In this document: one piece after another, positions 1 through 9,500 of the stretch
Layout of the letters: every line of letters begins with the position of its first letter
Numbering within the stretch: position 1 is the first letter of the stretch
From: Leisingera sp. SS27
GTDB taxonomy: Bacteria > Pseudomonadota > Alphaproteobacteria > Rhodobacterales > Rhodobacteraceae
NCBI RefSeq assembly: GCF_028368855.1
Contig: NZ_JAQNCY010000003.1
Coordinates: forward strand, 124,001 to 188,000
DNA length: 64,000 nucleotides
Reading direction: 5' to 3'
Translations under genes and position numbers: made by a program
The notes under the pieces: generated by a model
Told to the model about the DNA's origin: nothing
What the model saw: the letters and a program-made list of their open reading frames with translations, nothing else
The model's database searches: none

Positions 1-1307
1 CCGAAACGGCCGATGCCCGCGATGATCACCGGCCCTTCTTCGTCGATTTCGTCCGGTTCAGGTGCCTGCAGCGGCTCTCCCATGCGCTTGGACAGCAGAT
101 CATAGGCGATGAACAACAGGGGAGTGATCAGCATAGACAGCGCGATCACCAGCAGCAGTTTCTCTGACAGTGCCGCGGGAATAACGTTTAGCTGGGTGGA
201 GAACGCCAGCAGGACAAAGCCGAATTCCCCGGCCTGTGCCAGGCTGAGGGTGAATAGCCACAGCCGGCGCCGGCGCAGCCCGAAGGCACGGCCGACAGCA
301 AACAGCACTACTCCCTTGGCGAAGATCACCAACAGCGCCAGCCCGATCAGATCGCCGGGGTCGGCCAGGAACTGGCGGTAATTGATGCCGGCCCCCACGG
401 TGATGAAGAACAGTCCGAGCAAAAGCCCCTTGAATGGGTTGAGGTCGCTTTCCATTTCGTGCCGGAACTCGGAGTTGGCCAGCACCACGCCCGCCAGGAA
501 GGCGCCAAGCGCCGGAGACAGGCCGACAAGTGTCATCACGAAGGAAATGCCAACCACAATCATCAGCGCCAGTGCCGTATACATCTCGCGCAGGTTGGAG
601 GCGTGAATGAAGCGGAACAGGGGCCGGGTCAGGTAAATGCCTGCCAAGATGATGAGGGCGATCGCAGCCAGGGTCACCAAAGCCACGGCCCAGCCGGGCA
701 GCCCCTCTACCAGTGACAAGGAGCCATGCCCGCCGCCATGCCCGCCCGCAGCTTCACGGCTGATGGAGCCGTCGGCAGAGAATTGCGGAATGGCGTAGGT
801 ACCCAGAAGCGGCAGAAAGGCGAGGATCGGAATCACCGCGATATCCTGCGTCAGCAGCACCGAAAAGGACGCGCGGCCACCGCCGGTCTGCATCAGCCCC
901 TTTTCCGATAATGTCTGCAGCACAATCGCGGTGGAAGACAGCGATAGTGCCAGCCCCACCGCCAGGCTCACATGCCATGGCTGACCCATGGCCATTGCTG
1001 CGCCCATCAGGACAATTGTCGAAGCAGTGACTTGCATGCCACCCAAGCCAATCAGCTTGTCCCGCATTGCCCACAGCGCGCGGGGTTCCAGTTCCAACCC
1101 GATCAGGAACAGCATCATCACCACGCCAAATTCAGCAAAATGGCGCAGATCTTCGGTTTCAGCGCCGGTCAGACCCAAAACCGGGCCGATGGCAATGCCG
1201 GCCGCCAGATACCCCAGCACCGACCCCAGGCCGAGACGTGCTGCCAAAGGCACCGCGATGACCGCGGCGCCCAGGTAAATGGTTGCCTGATAGAAAAACT
1301 CTTCCAT
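1..1307 (-). CDS. Kef-type monovalent cation:proton antiporter (CPA2 family), 3' part outside window
   Basis: Inner-membrane antiporter expected to exchange K+ or Na+ for protons. The reading frame is open from the ATG at 1307 to the window edge, so about 435 residues are visible and the C-terminus is missing. The visible part is a long series of hydrophobic segments typical of the Na+/H+ exchanger fold, with the motifs GYLAAGIAIGP, SLSSTAIVLQTL and LTQDIAVIP near the N-terminus. A His/Gly-rich loop (GGHGGGHG) sits midway. The last visible residues, VIIAGIGRFG, are the start of a Rossmann TrkA-N (RCK) nucleotide-binding domain, which separates KefB/KefC-like proteins from plain exchangers. 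The family is clear. The ion and the glutathione gating known for E. coli KefB/KefC cannot be read from this fragment. Confidence 0.9.
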   Translation of the reverse strand, partial: MEEFFYQATIYLGAAVIAVPLAARLGLGSVLGYLAAGIAIGPVLGLTGAETEDLRHFAEFGVVMMLFLIGLELEPRALWAMRDKLIGLGGMQVTASTIVLMGAAMAMGQPWHVSLAVGLALSLSSTAIVLQTLSEKGLMQTGGGRASFSVLLTQDIAVIPILAFLPLLGTYAIPQFSADGSISREAAGGHGGGHGSLSLVEGLPGWAVALVTLAAIALIILAGIYLTRPLFRFIHASNLREMYTALALMIVVGISFVMTLVGLSPALGAFLAGVVLANSEFRHEMESDLNPFKGLLLGLFFITVGAGINYRQFLADPGDLIGLALLVIFAKGVVLFAVGRAFGLRRRRLWLFTLSLAQAGEFGFVLLAFSTQLNVIPAALSEKLLLVIALSMLITPLLFIAYDLLSKRMGEPLQAPEPDEIDEEGPVIIAGIGRF

Positions 1308-1395
1308 GAAACAGGTATCGCAAGCCTGCCGGTGCCTTGGCAATGGCTTTGCAGCGGCAGGGCTGGCTGTTATGGCAAATGAGCGCCTGCGGGCG

Positions 1396-2616
1396 CTACT
1401 GCTCCAGCATACGAATGTCTTCGCTGAGGCTTGCGATCCGGTCCAACCGCCGTGAAATCCGTTCCTGGAACCCGCCGAGCTGGTCGATGATATCGGCCAG
1501 GGTCTCCCCGGAATCAGTCAGCCGGGCGCTTTCGATCTTGAGGAGCACACGCGTGGAGCTGAGGCCCAGGAAGTGACGATGCATGATCTGGCAGGCGCCG
1601 GTGATGCGCGCGGCTTCCTCATCCACTTCCTTCATTCCGTCCTCAGACCGTTTCACCTGGTCTTTCACAAGGTCCCCCAGGATTTTTCGCTCATCCTCCA
1701 TGTCTGCGCTGCCCAGGTCACGGCGTTCCTTCTGCAACTGTGTGTCGCATTCGATCAGGATGCGGGCCATTCCCTCGACAAAGAGGCTGTCGTTCACTGA
1801 GGATTTGATCTTGGCGAAGTTGCTGTTCTCACCCATTACGTGGGCGCCAAACCAGTCGGACATTTGCCGGGACATAGCGCCATAATTCTGGGACAGGACA
1901 GTGACGGGGCCGCCCGAAGGTTCGATGCGGGAGGCCAGCACGCGCAGGTTATGCGGAATGGTGTGCATGGCATCGAAGTCGGCAATCAGCCCATCGGTTT
2001 CCTCTGCAAGCTTTTCAGCATCACGCAGCATGCTTGTCAGCTCTTGAATTCGGGCATGAACCTGGTTTCCCAGTCCCTGATCCCGCGCGATCAGTTCCTG
2101 GCTGAGGGCATGGGCGGCAAACTGATGATAGTTTTCGTAGCCCTGGCCCTTGAGCCAGTCGAGCAGGTGCTGGGCGCTTTCCTCCGGCTTGACACCTTCT
2201 TCTTTTTCACGCTTCAGCATCTTGGCATAGAGGCCGCGCACCTCGTCAAACAGCTTGCTGCTCGGTTTGATGCGGGCAGACAGATAACCGTCCTGACAGG
2301 GGACCACCACAGCGAACACCCAGTAGTACAGTCCGTCTTTCGCTTTGTTCTTCACGTAGGCGCCCATGCTTTCGCCGCGCTGGATGGTGTTCCAGAATAG
2401 CGAAAAAACCCCTTTTGGCATGTCCGGGTGGCGGATCACCTTGTGCGGTGCGCCAATCAGTTCTTCCCAAGGGTAGGCGCCGACGCGGCGGAAGACGTAG
2501 TTCCCGGCCCGGATCACACCGCGGCCGTCAGTACGGGAAAAGAACACCTCATTGAGGCCAAACGGAGCCTCGCCGCTGGTTGGGCGGGTTTCAACACGGC
2601 GGTCTACAAAAGACAC
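1396..2616 (-). CDS. Aer-like PAS domain protein without a receptor signalling domain
   Basis: A 406-residue soluble protein. Residues about 20-120 form an Aer/aerotaxis-type PAS domain, with YPWEELIGAPHKVIRHPDMP, a WNTIQRGE stretch and YYWVFA. In known family members this type of PAS often binds FAD or haem to sense redox or oxygen. The rest is helical and charged, with possible coiled coils around residues 130-260 and 310-406. The methyl-accepting hairpin (EAARAGE-type tip) is absent, and there is no HAMP or transmembrane segment. It may therefore be a cytoplasmic redox sensor that works through a partner. It lies 88 bases upstream of the antiporter on the same strand, so co-transcription is possible. 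Partner and output are unknown. Confidence 0.75.
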   Translation of the reverse strand: MSFVDRRVETRPTSGEAPFGLNEVFFSRTDGRGVIRAGNYVFRRVGAYPWEELIGAPHKVIRHPDMPKGVFSLFWNTIQRGESMGAYVKNKAKDGLYYWVFAVVVPCQDGYLSARIKPSSKLFDEVRGLYAKMLKREKEEGVKPEESAQHLLDWLKGQGYENYHQFAAHALSQELIARDQGLGNQVHARIQELTSMLRDAEKLAEETDGLIADFDAMHTIPHNLRVLASRIEPSGGPVTVLSQNYGAMSRQMSDWFGAHVMGENSNFAKIKSSVNDSLFVEGMARILIECDTQLQKERRDLGSADMEDERKILGDLVKDQVKRSEDGMKEVDEEAARITGACQIMHRHFLGLSSTRVLLKIESARLTDSGETLADIIDQLGGFQERISRRLDRIASLSEDIRMLEQ

Positions 2617-2683
2617 GGAACAGTTCCACTTTAGGTTACAAAGGTCGCTCCTGCATCATTAAGTCAGAATCCTTCCCAGCTGG

Positions 2684-3139
2684 TTAAGTCGGCAGCGGTG
2701 CATCGCGTTTTAATTGTGCCATCACGATTTGGCTCTGAACCCTCGCGACGCCGGGATGGGGCAGCAGAATCTCGTGGATCAGCGTGTTCAGCGCCTGCAA
2801 GTCAGTGCAGTAGACGCGCAGCAGGTAATCGGCCTCGCCGGTCATGGTCCAGGCTGAAGTGATTTCCGGCTGGCTGGCCACCAGACGTGCGAATCCCTTC
2901 GATTGCTCCGGCCCATGGCTGCTGAGGTGCACCTGCACGAATCCCTGTACGGCCAGCCCCAGCTTGGCAGGGTTCAGCCGGGCAGCATAACCTTCGATGT
3001 AGCCTTCGGCCTCCAGCCTCTGCCGCCGGCGGCCAGCTTGGCTGGGGGACAGGTTCAGCATTTCTCCCAGCTCTTGTGCTGTCAGGTGTGCGTTTTTCTG
3101 CAAAGCCGCGAGCAGTCTCGTGTCAGTTGGGTCGATCAT
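2684..3139 (-). CDS. Lrp/AsnC family transcriptional regulator next to hppD
   Basis: A 151-residue regulator. The N-terminal winged helix-turn-helix (about residues 1-60) opens with IDPTDTRLLAALQKNAH and contains LNLSPSQAGRRRQRLE. The C-terminal half is the RAM/ligand-binding domain, with the conserved GEADYLLRV. I chose the internal ATG at 3139 because GAAAGGAAAAAT sits just upstream; a longer frame to 3187 lacks a site. It is divergent from hppD with about 150 bases between them, so it most likely controls aromatic amino acid breakdown and itself. Regulators of this family commonly sense an amino acid such as tyrosine or phenylalanine; the ligand here is inferred from context only. Confidence 0.88.
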   Translation of the reverse strand: MIDPTDTRLLAALQKNAHLTAQELGEMLNLSPSQAGRRRQRLEAEGYIEGYAARLNPAKLGLAVQGFVQVHLSSHGPEQSKGFARLVASQPEITSAWTMTGEADYLLRVYCTDLQALNTLIHEILLPHPGVARVQSQIVMAQLKRDAPLPT

Positions 3140-3168
3140 GCGTGATTTTTCCTTTCTCGAGCATAATG

Positions 3169-3185
3169 GTGCGTGATGCACGCAC
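3169..3185. promoter_or_regulatory. Perfect inverted repeat, candidate Lrp operator
   Basis: GTGCGTG-ATG-CACGCAC is a perfect 7+3+7 inverted repeat, 30 bases upstream of the Lrp start and 105 bases upstream of hppD. Its place between two divergent genes and its symmetry suit a binding site for the dimeric Lrp-type protein. The assignment is inference. Confidence 0.45.
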
Positions 3186-3290
3186 AAATCAACTTCTTGA
3201 TGCGCAACTTTGCGGAAAACCTGCGCGGCAAATGCGGTATTCTTGATTCAAGTAATCACACTTCCCTGAATGACATGAAGGAGACGCGCT

Positions 3291-4391
<1,101 letters not shown>

Positions 4392-4412
4392 TCTCGGGCT
4401 GAAAAACTGACT

Positions 4413-4445
4413 GGGCCGGGTCTGTTCTGCAGGCCCGGCTCTTTT
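4413..4445 (+). terminator. Rho-independent terminator of hppD
   Basis: GGGCCGGGTCTG pairs with CAGGCCCGGCTC (12 bp including two G-U pairs, loop TTCTG), and a T4 run follows. It lies just after the hppD stop codon. Confidence 0.8.
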
Positions 4446-4563
4446 GCGGCTGGATTGCGCCGGTTAGGGCGATTTCGAGCGAACAACGGTGCTGATGCTT
4501 TCCATGCAGCGGGCCTCAGGGGGTGCCGGTGCCATAGCATTCTGGATTATTAGCTTTTGGTGC

Positions 4564-7083
4564 TCAGCTCTTGGGCATTGTCAGGGTACGGTTGCGGCCG
4601 CCCTTCTGATACTGAAGCTGGCCTTCGCCGATGGCTATGACCCTGCCGCCATCGATGCGGTCGCCAACTTGCACTTTCTTGTAGCGGCCCGAGGGCAAGC
4701 GTACCAGGGCGCGGCGGTTGGCTGCTGTGCCATAGACGCCGATCAGGTTCAGCTTTCGCAGGTTGAGGGCGTTGCTGACGGTGGCGCGGCGGGCGACAGA
4801 GGCGCTGGTCGGAATACGCGGCGGCGCCGCCGCTGCGGCGGCAGGAACGGCAGCGGCAACCTGCACTTGGTTTTGTGCATTGCGGCGGGCGCGGTCGACC
4901 AGATTGGCGAAATTGGCAGGACGGCCGCGCGGCACGACTGAGGAGGCGATGGCCCGCGCGGTGACCGGCAGCTCCTCCTCTTCTGCCGGTTTCAGAGTTG
5001 CGGGCCGGTGGCGCGGGCGCAGGCTGGCCAGTTCGGCGCGGCTGAGGCCGCCATTCTGGGCCCGTTCGACCTGTTCCGCCAGATCAGCCGGGCGGGCTTT
5101 AGGCCGTTTGCGTGACAGCACCTGATTGCGGGCGACTTCTTCTGCCAGCGCCTCGGCAGCCGGGTCGCTGCGGTCCGGCGCAGGCGGCGGCACTTTCTTG
5201 GGGCGGCCAAGAAAAACGGTGATGCCATCAGGATTGAGCGCCCCTTCGGGCGTTGCCTTGACCAGGCCGCGTGCGTCCAGATCAAAGGCTGATCCTGCCG
5301 CGGCAGGGGATGCAACGGCCGCCGGCGCATCATCCTGATCATAGGACTGGGGGTCCGGCAGGGCCACGGCGTCAGCAGCAAATTCGGTGCGGTCAACAGA
5401 CGCTGTGTAGAGCTCATCCAGACCGGTAGCTGCCGGGATGCCGTCGAGGTCCGGTGCCACTGCCCAGACACCGGTTGCCGCATAGCGCGCGGCCAAAGCC
5501 AGCTCATCCAGTTCGGGGGAAACGGGTGTGTCCGCGGCGCCAGGCTGCAGGGCTTCTGGATCCAGGAAAGCGGTATCGGTTCCTTCTTCCGGCGGTTCCA
5601 CGCCGTCAGCAACGGCTTCATCCTCGGCTGTGGGGGCCGCATCCGTATCGCTGGCCTCAGGGAGGCCGACATCGGAGAGCCCAGGGTCCAGCTGATCAGC
5701 CAGCACGCTAACTTGCGGTGCAATATCCCCTGCAGTTCCGGTTGCGCTGGAGCGCTGGGGGGAAGCGGTTCCGTTGCTGCTGATGGCTGGGGCAGGGGAG
5801 AGGTCGCCGCCGGTTTCCGTCAGCGCAGCAAGCAAGCCGTCCTCGCGGAACAGCGCCCACGCAGCGATTGCCGCCAGGAGCAGCGCGGCAGTCAGGGCCA
5901 GGCCAAGCGGACGCCGCTTGCCGCCGGTTGCAGTCTTGTGTGCCGGTGCAGTTTCCGGCGGCCGCACCTGCGCGGCAGGGGACGGAGCGCGCAGGGCAGC
6001 AGGAGCGGGCGGAATTGTTCGCGCCTGTCCGGCCTGTCCCTCCGCGGGAGCGGCACTTGCCGGTCCCAGCGGTTTCACCGCTGCAGGATTTGCTGCGCTT
6101 GAACTTCTTTCCGTCAGGACAAATGGGGCGGGTTTCGCTGCAGATGGTGAACCGCCGGGAGAACTCTCCTTGGCTCCGGGCACTTTTGCTGGTGCCTGGG
6201 AGTTGGTGTTTTCTATCGTTTCCGGCCTTGCCCCTTCCGGGACAGCGACGCTGACGGTTGCGGGAGCGGCAGGCGGCGCAAGTGGTACGTTCGCCGGCAT
6301 TGCAGCGGGTTCCGGCTGATTGCAGCCCTCTTCATTTGCAGTTTTCGGGTGTTTTTGCAGACTTGACGGGGCCAGGGCGTTTGGTTCCCCGCTGACTTCA
6401 GAGGCTTCTTCACCTGCAGCAGTTTCCCTGGTGGATGCAGCAGGAGCCGGAGCTTCCTCGGGTTCTGCGGCGGCCGCGTTCTGGTTTTCGGCGTCTACGT
6501 CTGGCGCGGCATCGGGAAGCTGCACTGCACCGATAACTTTGACCGCGCTGCTGTCGGGCTCAACTTCGGTTCCCCGGATCACCCGGGTGGTGCCAAAGAA
6601 CGGCTCCCCCTGAAAACCGCCGTCTTCTGGCACCGCCACGAAACTGACAGGCCCGAAGCCATGCTCAACCGCAAAAGTCTCTGCCTCGTCCAGGGTTTCC
6701 AGCGCCACTGCGGCCACATGGGTCACATTGCCGTCAGCGCACACATCAAAAGCCAGTTCGTCCACCGGATAAGGCGTGGCGCCTTCCAGTGCCCGCTGTG
6801 CCGCCGCAATCCGTTCCCCGGCAGGCAGGCCGCCGGTTTCAATGCTCAGATACCGGATCTGGTCATTGGGCAGGATCAGCTTGCTGTAAATCCCTTCCGG
6901 CACCAGCCGCAGCGCATCAGCCCGGATTGCGGCCAGTGCGGCGGGAAGGTCCTCGGTGTTGAACGGAGTGCTGGCGACGCTCCTCCAGCCGTCCCCGGCA
7001 CGGTAGATCAATGCGATCCCGTCGGCGGAAAGCGAAAGAGCAAAGGCCGGTTTCATACTTTGGGTCAAACCATCCAAATCCAT
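4564..7083 (-). CDS. Large Ala/Pro-rich envelope protein with PilP/GspC-like C-terminal domain
   Basis: An 839-residue bitopic protein. Residues about 10-180 form a compact cytoplasmic domain (begins MKPAFALSLSADGIALIYRA) that resembles, loosely, PilM/GspL-type actin-like domains. Residues 190-385 are a low-complexity Ala/Pro/Glu linker. A single membrane segment lies at about 391-412 (LGLALTAALLLAAIAAWALF). A second long acidic periplasmic linker follows. The last ~70 residues (LNLIGVYGTAANRRALVRL, VGDRIDGGRVIAIGEGQLQY) look like the small beta domain of PilP/GspC pilotins and are the conserved part. The frame stays open upstream to 7515, but that would run into the divergent SIMPL gene. ATG 7083 or ATG 7056 is more likely. 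The function is not established; a role in envelope or secretion assembly is inferred from domain order. Confidence 0.65.
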   Translation of the reverse strand: MDLDGLTQSMKPAFALSLSADGIALIYRAGDGWRSVASTPFNTEDLPAALAAIRADALRLVPEGIYSKLILPNDQIRYLSIETGGLPAGERIAAAQRALEGATPYPVDELAFDVCADGNVTHVAAVALETLDEAETFAVEHGFGPVSFVAVPEDGGFQGEPFFGTTRVIRGTEVEPDSSAVKVIGAVQLPDAAPDVDAENQNAAAAEPEEAPAPAASTRETAAGEEASEVSGEPNALAPSSLQKHPKTANEEGCNQPEPAAMPANVPLAPPAAPATVSVAVPEGARPETIENTNSQAPAKVPGAKESSPGGSPSAAKPAPFVLTERSSSAANPAAVKPLGPASAAPAEGQAGQARTIPPAPAALRAPSPAAQVRPPETAPAHKTATGGKRRPLGLALTAALLLAAIAAWALFREDGLLAALTETGGDLSPAPAISSNGTASPQRSSATGTAGDIAPQVSVLADQLDPGLSDVGLPEASDTDAAPTAEDEAVADGVEPPEEGTDTAFLDPEALQPGAADTPVSPELDELALAARYAATGVWAVAPDLDGIPAATGLDELYTASVDRTEFAADAVALPDPQSYDQDDAPAAVASPAAAGSAFDLDARGLVKATPEGALNPDGITVFLGRPKKVPPPAPDRSDPAAEALAEEVARNQVLSRKRPKARPADLAEQVERAQNGGLSRAELASLRPRHRPATLKPAEEEELPVTARAIASSVVPRGRPANFANLVDRARRNAQNQVQVAAAVPAAAAAAPPRIPTSASVARRATVSNALNLRKLNLIGVYGTAANRRALVRLPSGRYKKVQVGDRIDGGRVIAIGEGQLQYQKGGRNRTLTMPKS

Positions 7084-7234
7084 ACTGCCCGGAGGCGCAC
7101 GGCGCGCCCGGTGTTTTGCTGCGGACCTTAAAGCAGGAACCTGCCGAGTTAAAGGAAAAGACATTTCCTGGCTCTTGCGGGCGGCGGTTTGCCGTTCCCA
7201 TCTAAGGGGTATTCGGAAAAGGAGCTTTTTCAGT

Positions 7235-7954
7235 ATGAAGGCAAAGAAACTTCTGGCAGCCGCACTGATGCTGTCGATGAGCGCAAGCGCCCTGGCCGCA
7301 AGCGAAACCGTGCCGCCGCGCCAGATTACCGTAAACGGTGAAAGCACCCTGCAAGTGCCGCCTGAACTGGCAACAATCACTCTGGGCGTGACAGAGGAAG
7401 CCGAGGAAGCCGCTGCCGCTATGACCGCAGTGTCGCAAGCCATGGGGGCGGTGATCACCCGGCTCAAGGAGGGTGGCATCGCCGCCGAGGACATGCAGAC
7501 CCAGCAGATATCCATGCGCCCTGTCTGGTCGCAGGACCGTTCCTATGACAGCAGCGGGCGGCGCGAGATTACCGGTTTCGAGGCCTCGAACACGCTGATG
7601 GTTCGGGTCCGGGATCTGGACGGCCTGGGTCCCGTTCTGGACAAGGTTCTGGCTGCAGGGGCGAACCGGTTTCAGGGCTTGAGTTTCGGCGTATCTGATC
7701 CCGCCGCAGTGATTGACCAGATCCGCGGCGAGGCGGTCAAGGATGCCATCCGCAAGGCGCAGCAGCTGGCGGATGCCGCGGGCATGGAGCTGGGACCGGT
7801 GCGCTCAATCTCGGAGCACGGCGGCGGAGGCGGCCGTCCGATGATGGCAATGGAAATGGCCCGCAGCGACGCGATGCCGATTGAGGCCGGGGAGCTGAGC
7901 TTTACCCACAATGTCTCGGTTGTCTTCGACATGACGGTGCCGGGCGGAGAGTAA
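7235..7954 (+). CDS. SIMPL (DUF541) domain periplasmic protein
   Basis: A 239-residue secreted protein. Residues 1-22 are a signal peptide (MKAKKLLAAALMLSMSASAL, cleavage after ALAA). The rest is the SIMPL domain: ITVNGESTLQVPPELATITL, a GFEASNTLMVRVRDLDGLG block, GANRFQGLSFGVSD, and near the end SFTHNVSVVFDM. E. coli YggE is the best known relative and is linked to lowering oxidative stress; the biochemical activity of the family is unsettled. The start at 7235 is chosen because AAGGAG lies 12 bases upstream and the signal peptide begins there. It is divergent from the PilP-like gene and convergent with metY, sharing a bidirectional terminator. Confidence 0.9.
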   Translation: MKAKKLLAAALMLSMSASALAASETVPPRQITVNGESTLQVPPELATITLGVTEEAEEAAAAMTAVSQAMGAVITRLKEGGIAAEDMQTQQISMRPVWSQDRSYDSSGRREITGFEASNTLMVRVRDLDGLGPVLDKVLAAGANRFQGLSFGVSDPAAVIDQIRGEAVKDAIRKAQQLADAAGMELGPVRSISEHGGGGGRPMMAMEMARSDAMPIEAGELSFTHNVSVVFDMTVPGGE

Positions 7955-7965
7955 CATCAAACGAA

Positions 7966-7994
7966 GAAAGGCCGGGCAGGGTGCCCGGCCTTTC
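7966..7994. terminator. Bidirectional terminator between SIMPL gene and metY
   Basis: A perfect 13-bp stem, GAAAGGCCGGGCA / TGCCCGGCCTTTC, with a GGG loop. It sits between the convergent stop codons at 7954 and 8014 and can serve both strands. Confidence 0.85.
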
Positions 7995-8013
7995 CATTCG
8001 GATAGAGCAAGCC

Positions 8014-9306
8014 TTAGCCGCAGGCTTTGGCCAGTGCCTGATCCAGGTCGCGGATAAGATCGTCCGCATCTTCGATGCCGATGGAGACCCGGACCACATT
8101 CGGACCGGCACCTGCCGCTTCCTGCTGCTCCGGGGTCAGCTGCCGGTGCGTGGTCGAAGCCGAGTGGATGATCAGCGAGCGGGTGTCGCCGAGGTTGGCC
8201 ACATGGCTGAAAATCTCCAGCGAATCCACCAGCTTGACGCAGGCATCATAGCCGCCCTTGACCGCAAAGGTGAACAAGCCGCCGGTTCCCTTGGGATAGC
8301 AAGCCTGGGCGCGCTCGTAGTAGGGCGAAGACGGCAGCCCGGCATAGGTCACATAATCGACGCGGCTGTCATTCTCCAGCCATCCAGCCACCTTGCGGGC
8401 GTTCTCGCAATGGCGCTGCATCCGCAAGGAAAGGGTTTCAATCCCCATCAGCGTGTAATGCGCGGCTTGCGGATTCATCGTCATGCCCAGATCGCGCAGG
8501 CCGATTGCGATGCCGTGGAAGGTATAGGCCAGCGGGCCGAAGGTTTCGTGGAACTTGAGGCCGTGATAGGCGGTTTCCGGCTCTGACAGCGATGGAAACT
8601 TGTCATTCGCGGACCAATCGAACTGGCCGCTGTCGATAACACAGCCCCCGGTGACGGTGCCATTGCCAGTCAGGTACTTGGTTGTCGAATGCACCACCAG
8701 CGTCGCGCCTTGGGAAATCGGGTTGCACAGGTACGGGGTGGCAGACGTGTTGTCGACGATCAGCGGAATGCCCGCGCCATCGGTTATGTCTGCAAGCGAC
8801 CGGATGTCGGTCACATAGCCGCCAGGGTTGGCGACGGATTCGCAGAACACCGCGCGGGTGTTCTCGTCGATCGCGGCCTTCACCGCGTCCAGATCGTCGG
8901 TATCGACGAATTTCGCCGACCAGCCGAAGCGTTTGATGGTCTGGCTGAACTGGGTGACGGTGCCGCCGTAAAGGCGGGTCGAGGCCACGACGTTGCAGCC
9001 CGGGCCCATCAGCGGGAACAGCGCCATGATCTGCGCCGCGTGGCCGGAGGAGCAGCAGACCGCGCCGACGCCGCCCTCCAGCGTCGCAAGGCGCTCCTGC
9101 AGTACTGCAACTGTGGGGTTGGTAAGCCGCGAATAGATGAAGCCGACTTCCTGAAGGTTGAACAATGCGGCCGCGTGTTCGGCATCGCGGAAGACATACG
9201 CGGTGGACTGATAGATCGGTGTCTGCCGTGCGCCGGTGGCCGGGTCCGGCTTGGCGCCGGCGTGAATTTGCAAGGTGTCAAACCCATAGGACGGGGCGTC
9301 GGTCAT
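8014..9306 (-). CDS. metY: O-acetylhomoserine sulfhydrylase (aminocarboxypropyltransferase)
   Basis: A PLP enzyme of the Cys/Met metabolism family that makes homocysteine from O-acetylhomoserine and sulfide in methionine synthesis. It has 430 residues, the usual size for this branch and longer than cystathionine gamma-synthase (~390). The PLP-binding Lys210 lies in VVHSTTKYLTG. Other family marks are TPIYQSTAYVF near residue 30, YSRLTNPT, SSGHAAQ and DNTSATPYLCNPISQGA. The start at 9306 follows AGGGAGACATACAG. A possible SAM-responsive leader lies about 115 bases upstream. Cystathionine gamma-lyase-type activity is less likely given the length and the MetY-like insertions. Confidence 0.92.
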   Translation of the reverse strand: MTDAPSYGFDTLQIHAGAKPDPATGARQTPIYQSTAYVFRDAEHAAALFNLQEVGFIYSRLTNPTVAVLQERLATLEGGVGAVCCSSGHAAQIMALFPLMGPGCNVVASTRLYGGTVTQFSQTIKRFGWSAKFVDTDDLDAVKAAIDENTRAVFCESVANPGGYVTDIRSLADITDGAGIPLIVDNTSATPYLCNPISQGATLVVHSTTKYLTGNGTVTGGCVIDSGQFDWSANDKFPSLSEPETAYHGLKFHETFGPLAYTFHGIAIGLRDLGMTMNPQAAHYTLMGIETLSLRMQRHCENARKVAGWLENDSRVDYVTYAGLPSSPYYERAQACYPKGTGGLFTFAVKGGYDACVKLVDSLEIFSHVANLGDTRSLIIHSASTTHRQLTPEQQEAAGAGPNVVRVSIGIEDADDLIRDLDQALAKACG

Positions 9307-9422
9307 CTGTATGTCTCCCTGAGAGGTCTTCTGTTGCGCGCACCTCAGCATGGCTGCGCGCGGAAGGCAATCGCGCGAATGCCGCAGCGGCAGCGTCCTG
9401 TCAGCCACAGACCGTTGAATAA

Positions 9423-9468
9423 CCTTAGCATTGAGGCGCCAGTTGCTTGGAGATCAAGCGCCCTGCCT
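9423..9468 (-). promoter_or_regulatory. Possible degenerate SAM-II-like leader of metY
   Basis: On the minus strand a 6-bp stem (GGGCGC / GCGCCT) encloses a loop starting TTGATCT, and the sequence CAATGCTAAGG follows. That is the order of elements in alphaproteobacterial SAM-II riboswitches (stem, GATTT-like loop, then GCTAAA). The match is imperfect: the CTTGC block is not clear and the pseudoknot pairing is short. The position, 115 bases before a methionine gene, is what makes it worth recording. Confidence 0.25.
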
Positions 9469-9500
9469 GAAGTCCGGTGATTGAAAGGGCCTGAGGCTGT

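Noticed and set aside
7084-7515. Upstream extension of the PilP-like gene to 7515
   Set aside because: It would cover the start of the divergent SIMPL gene, whose signal peptide and ribosome binding site are clear. The extra residues show no conserved pattern, and ATGs at 7083 and 7056 suit the domain start.
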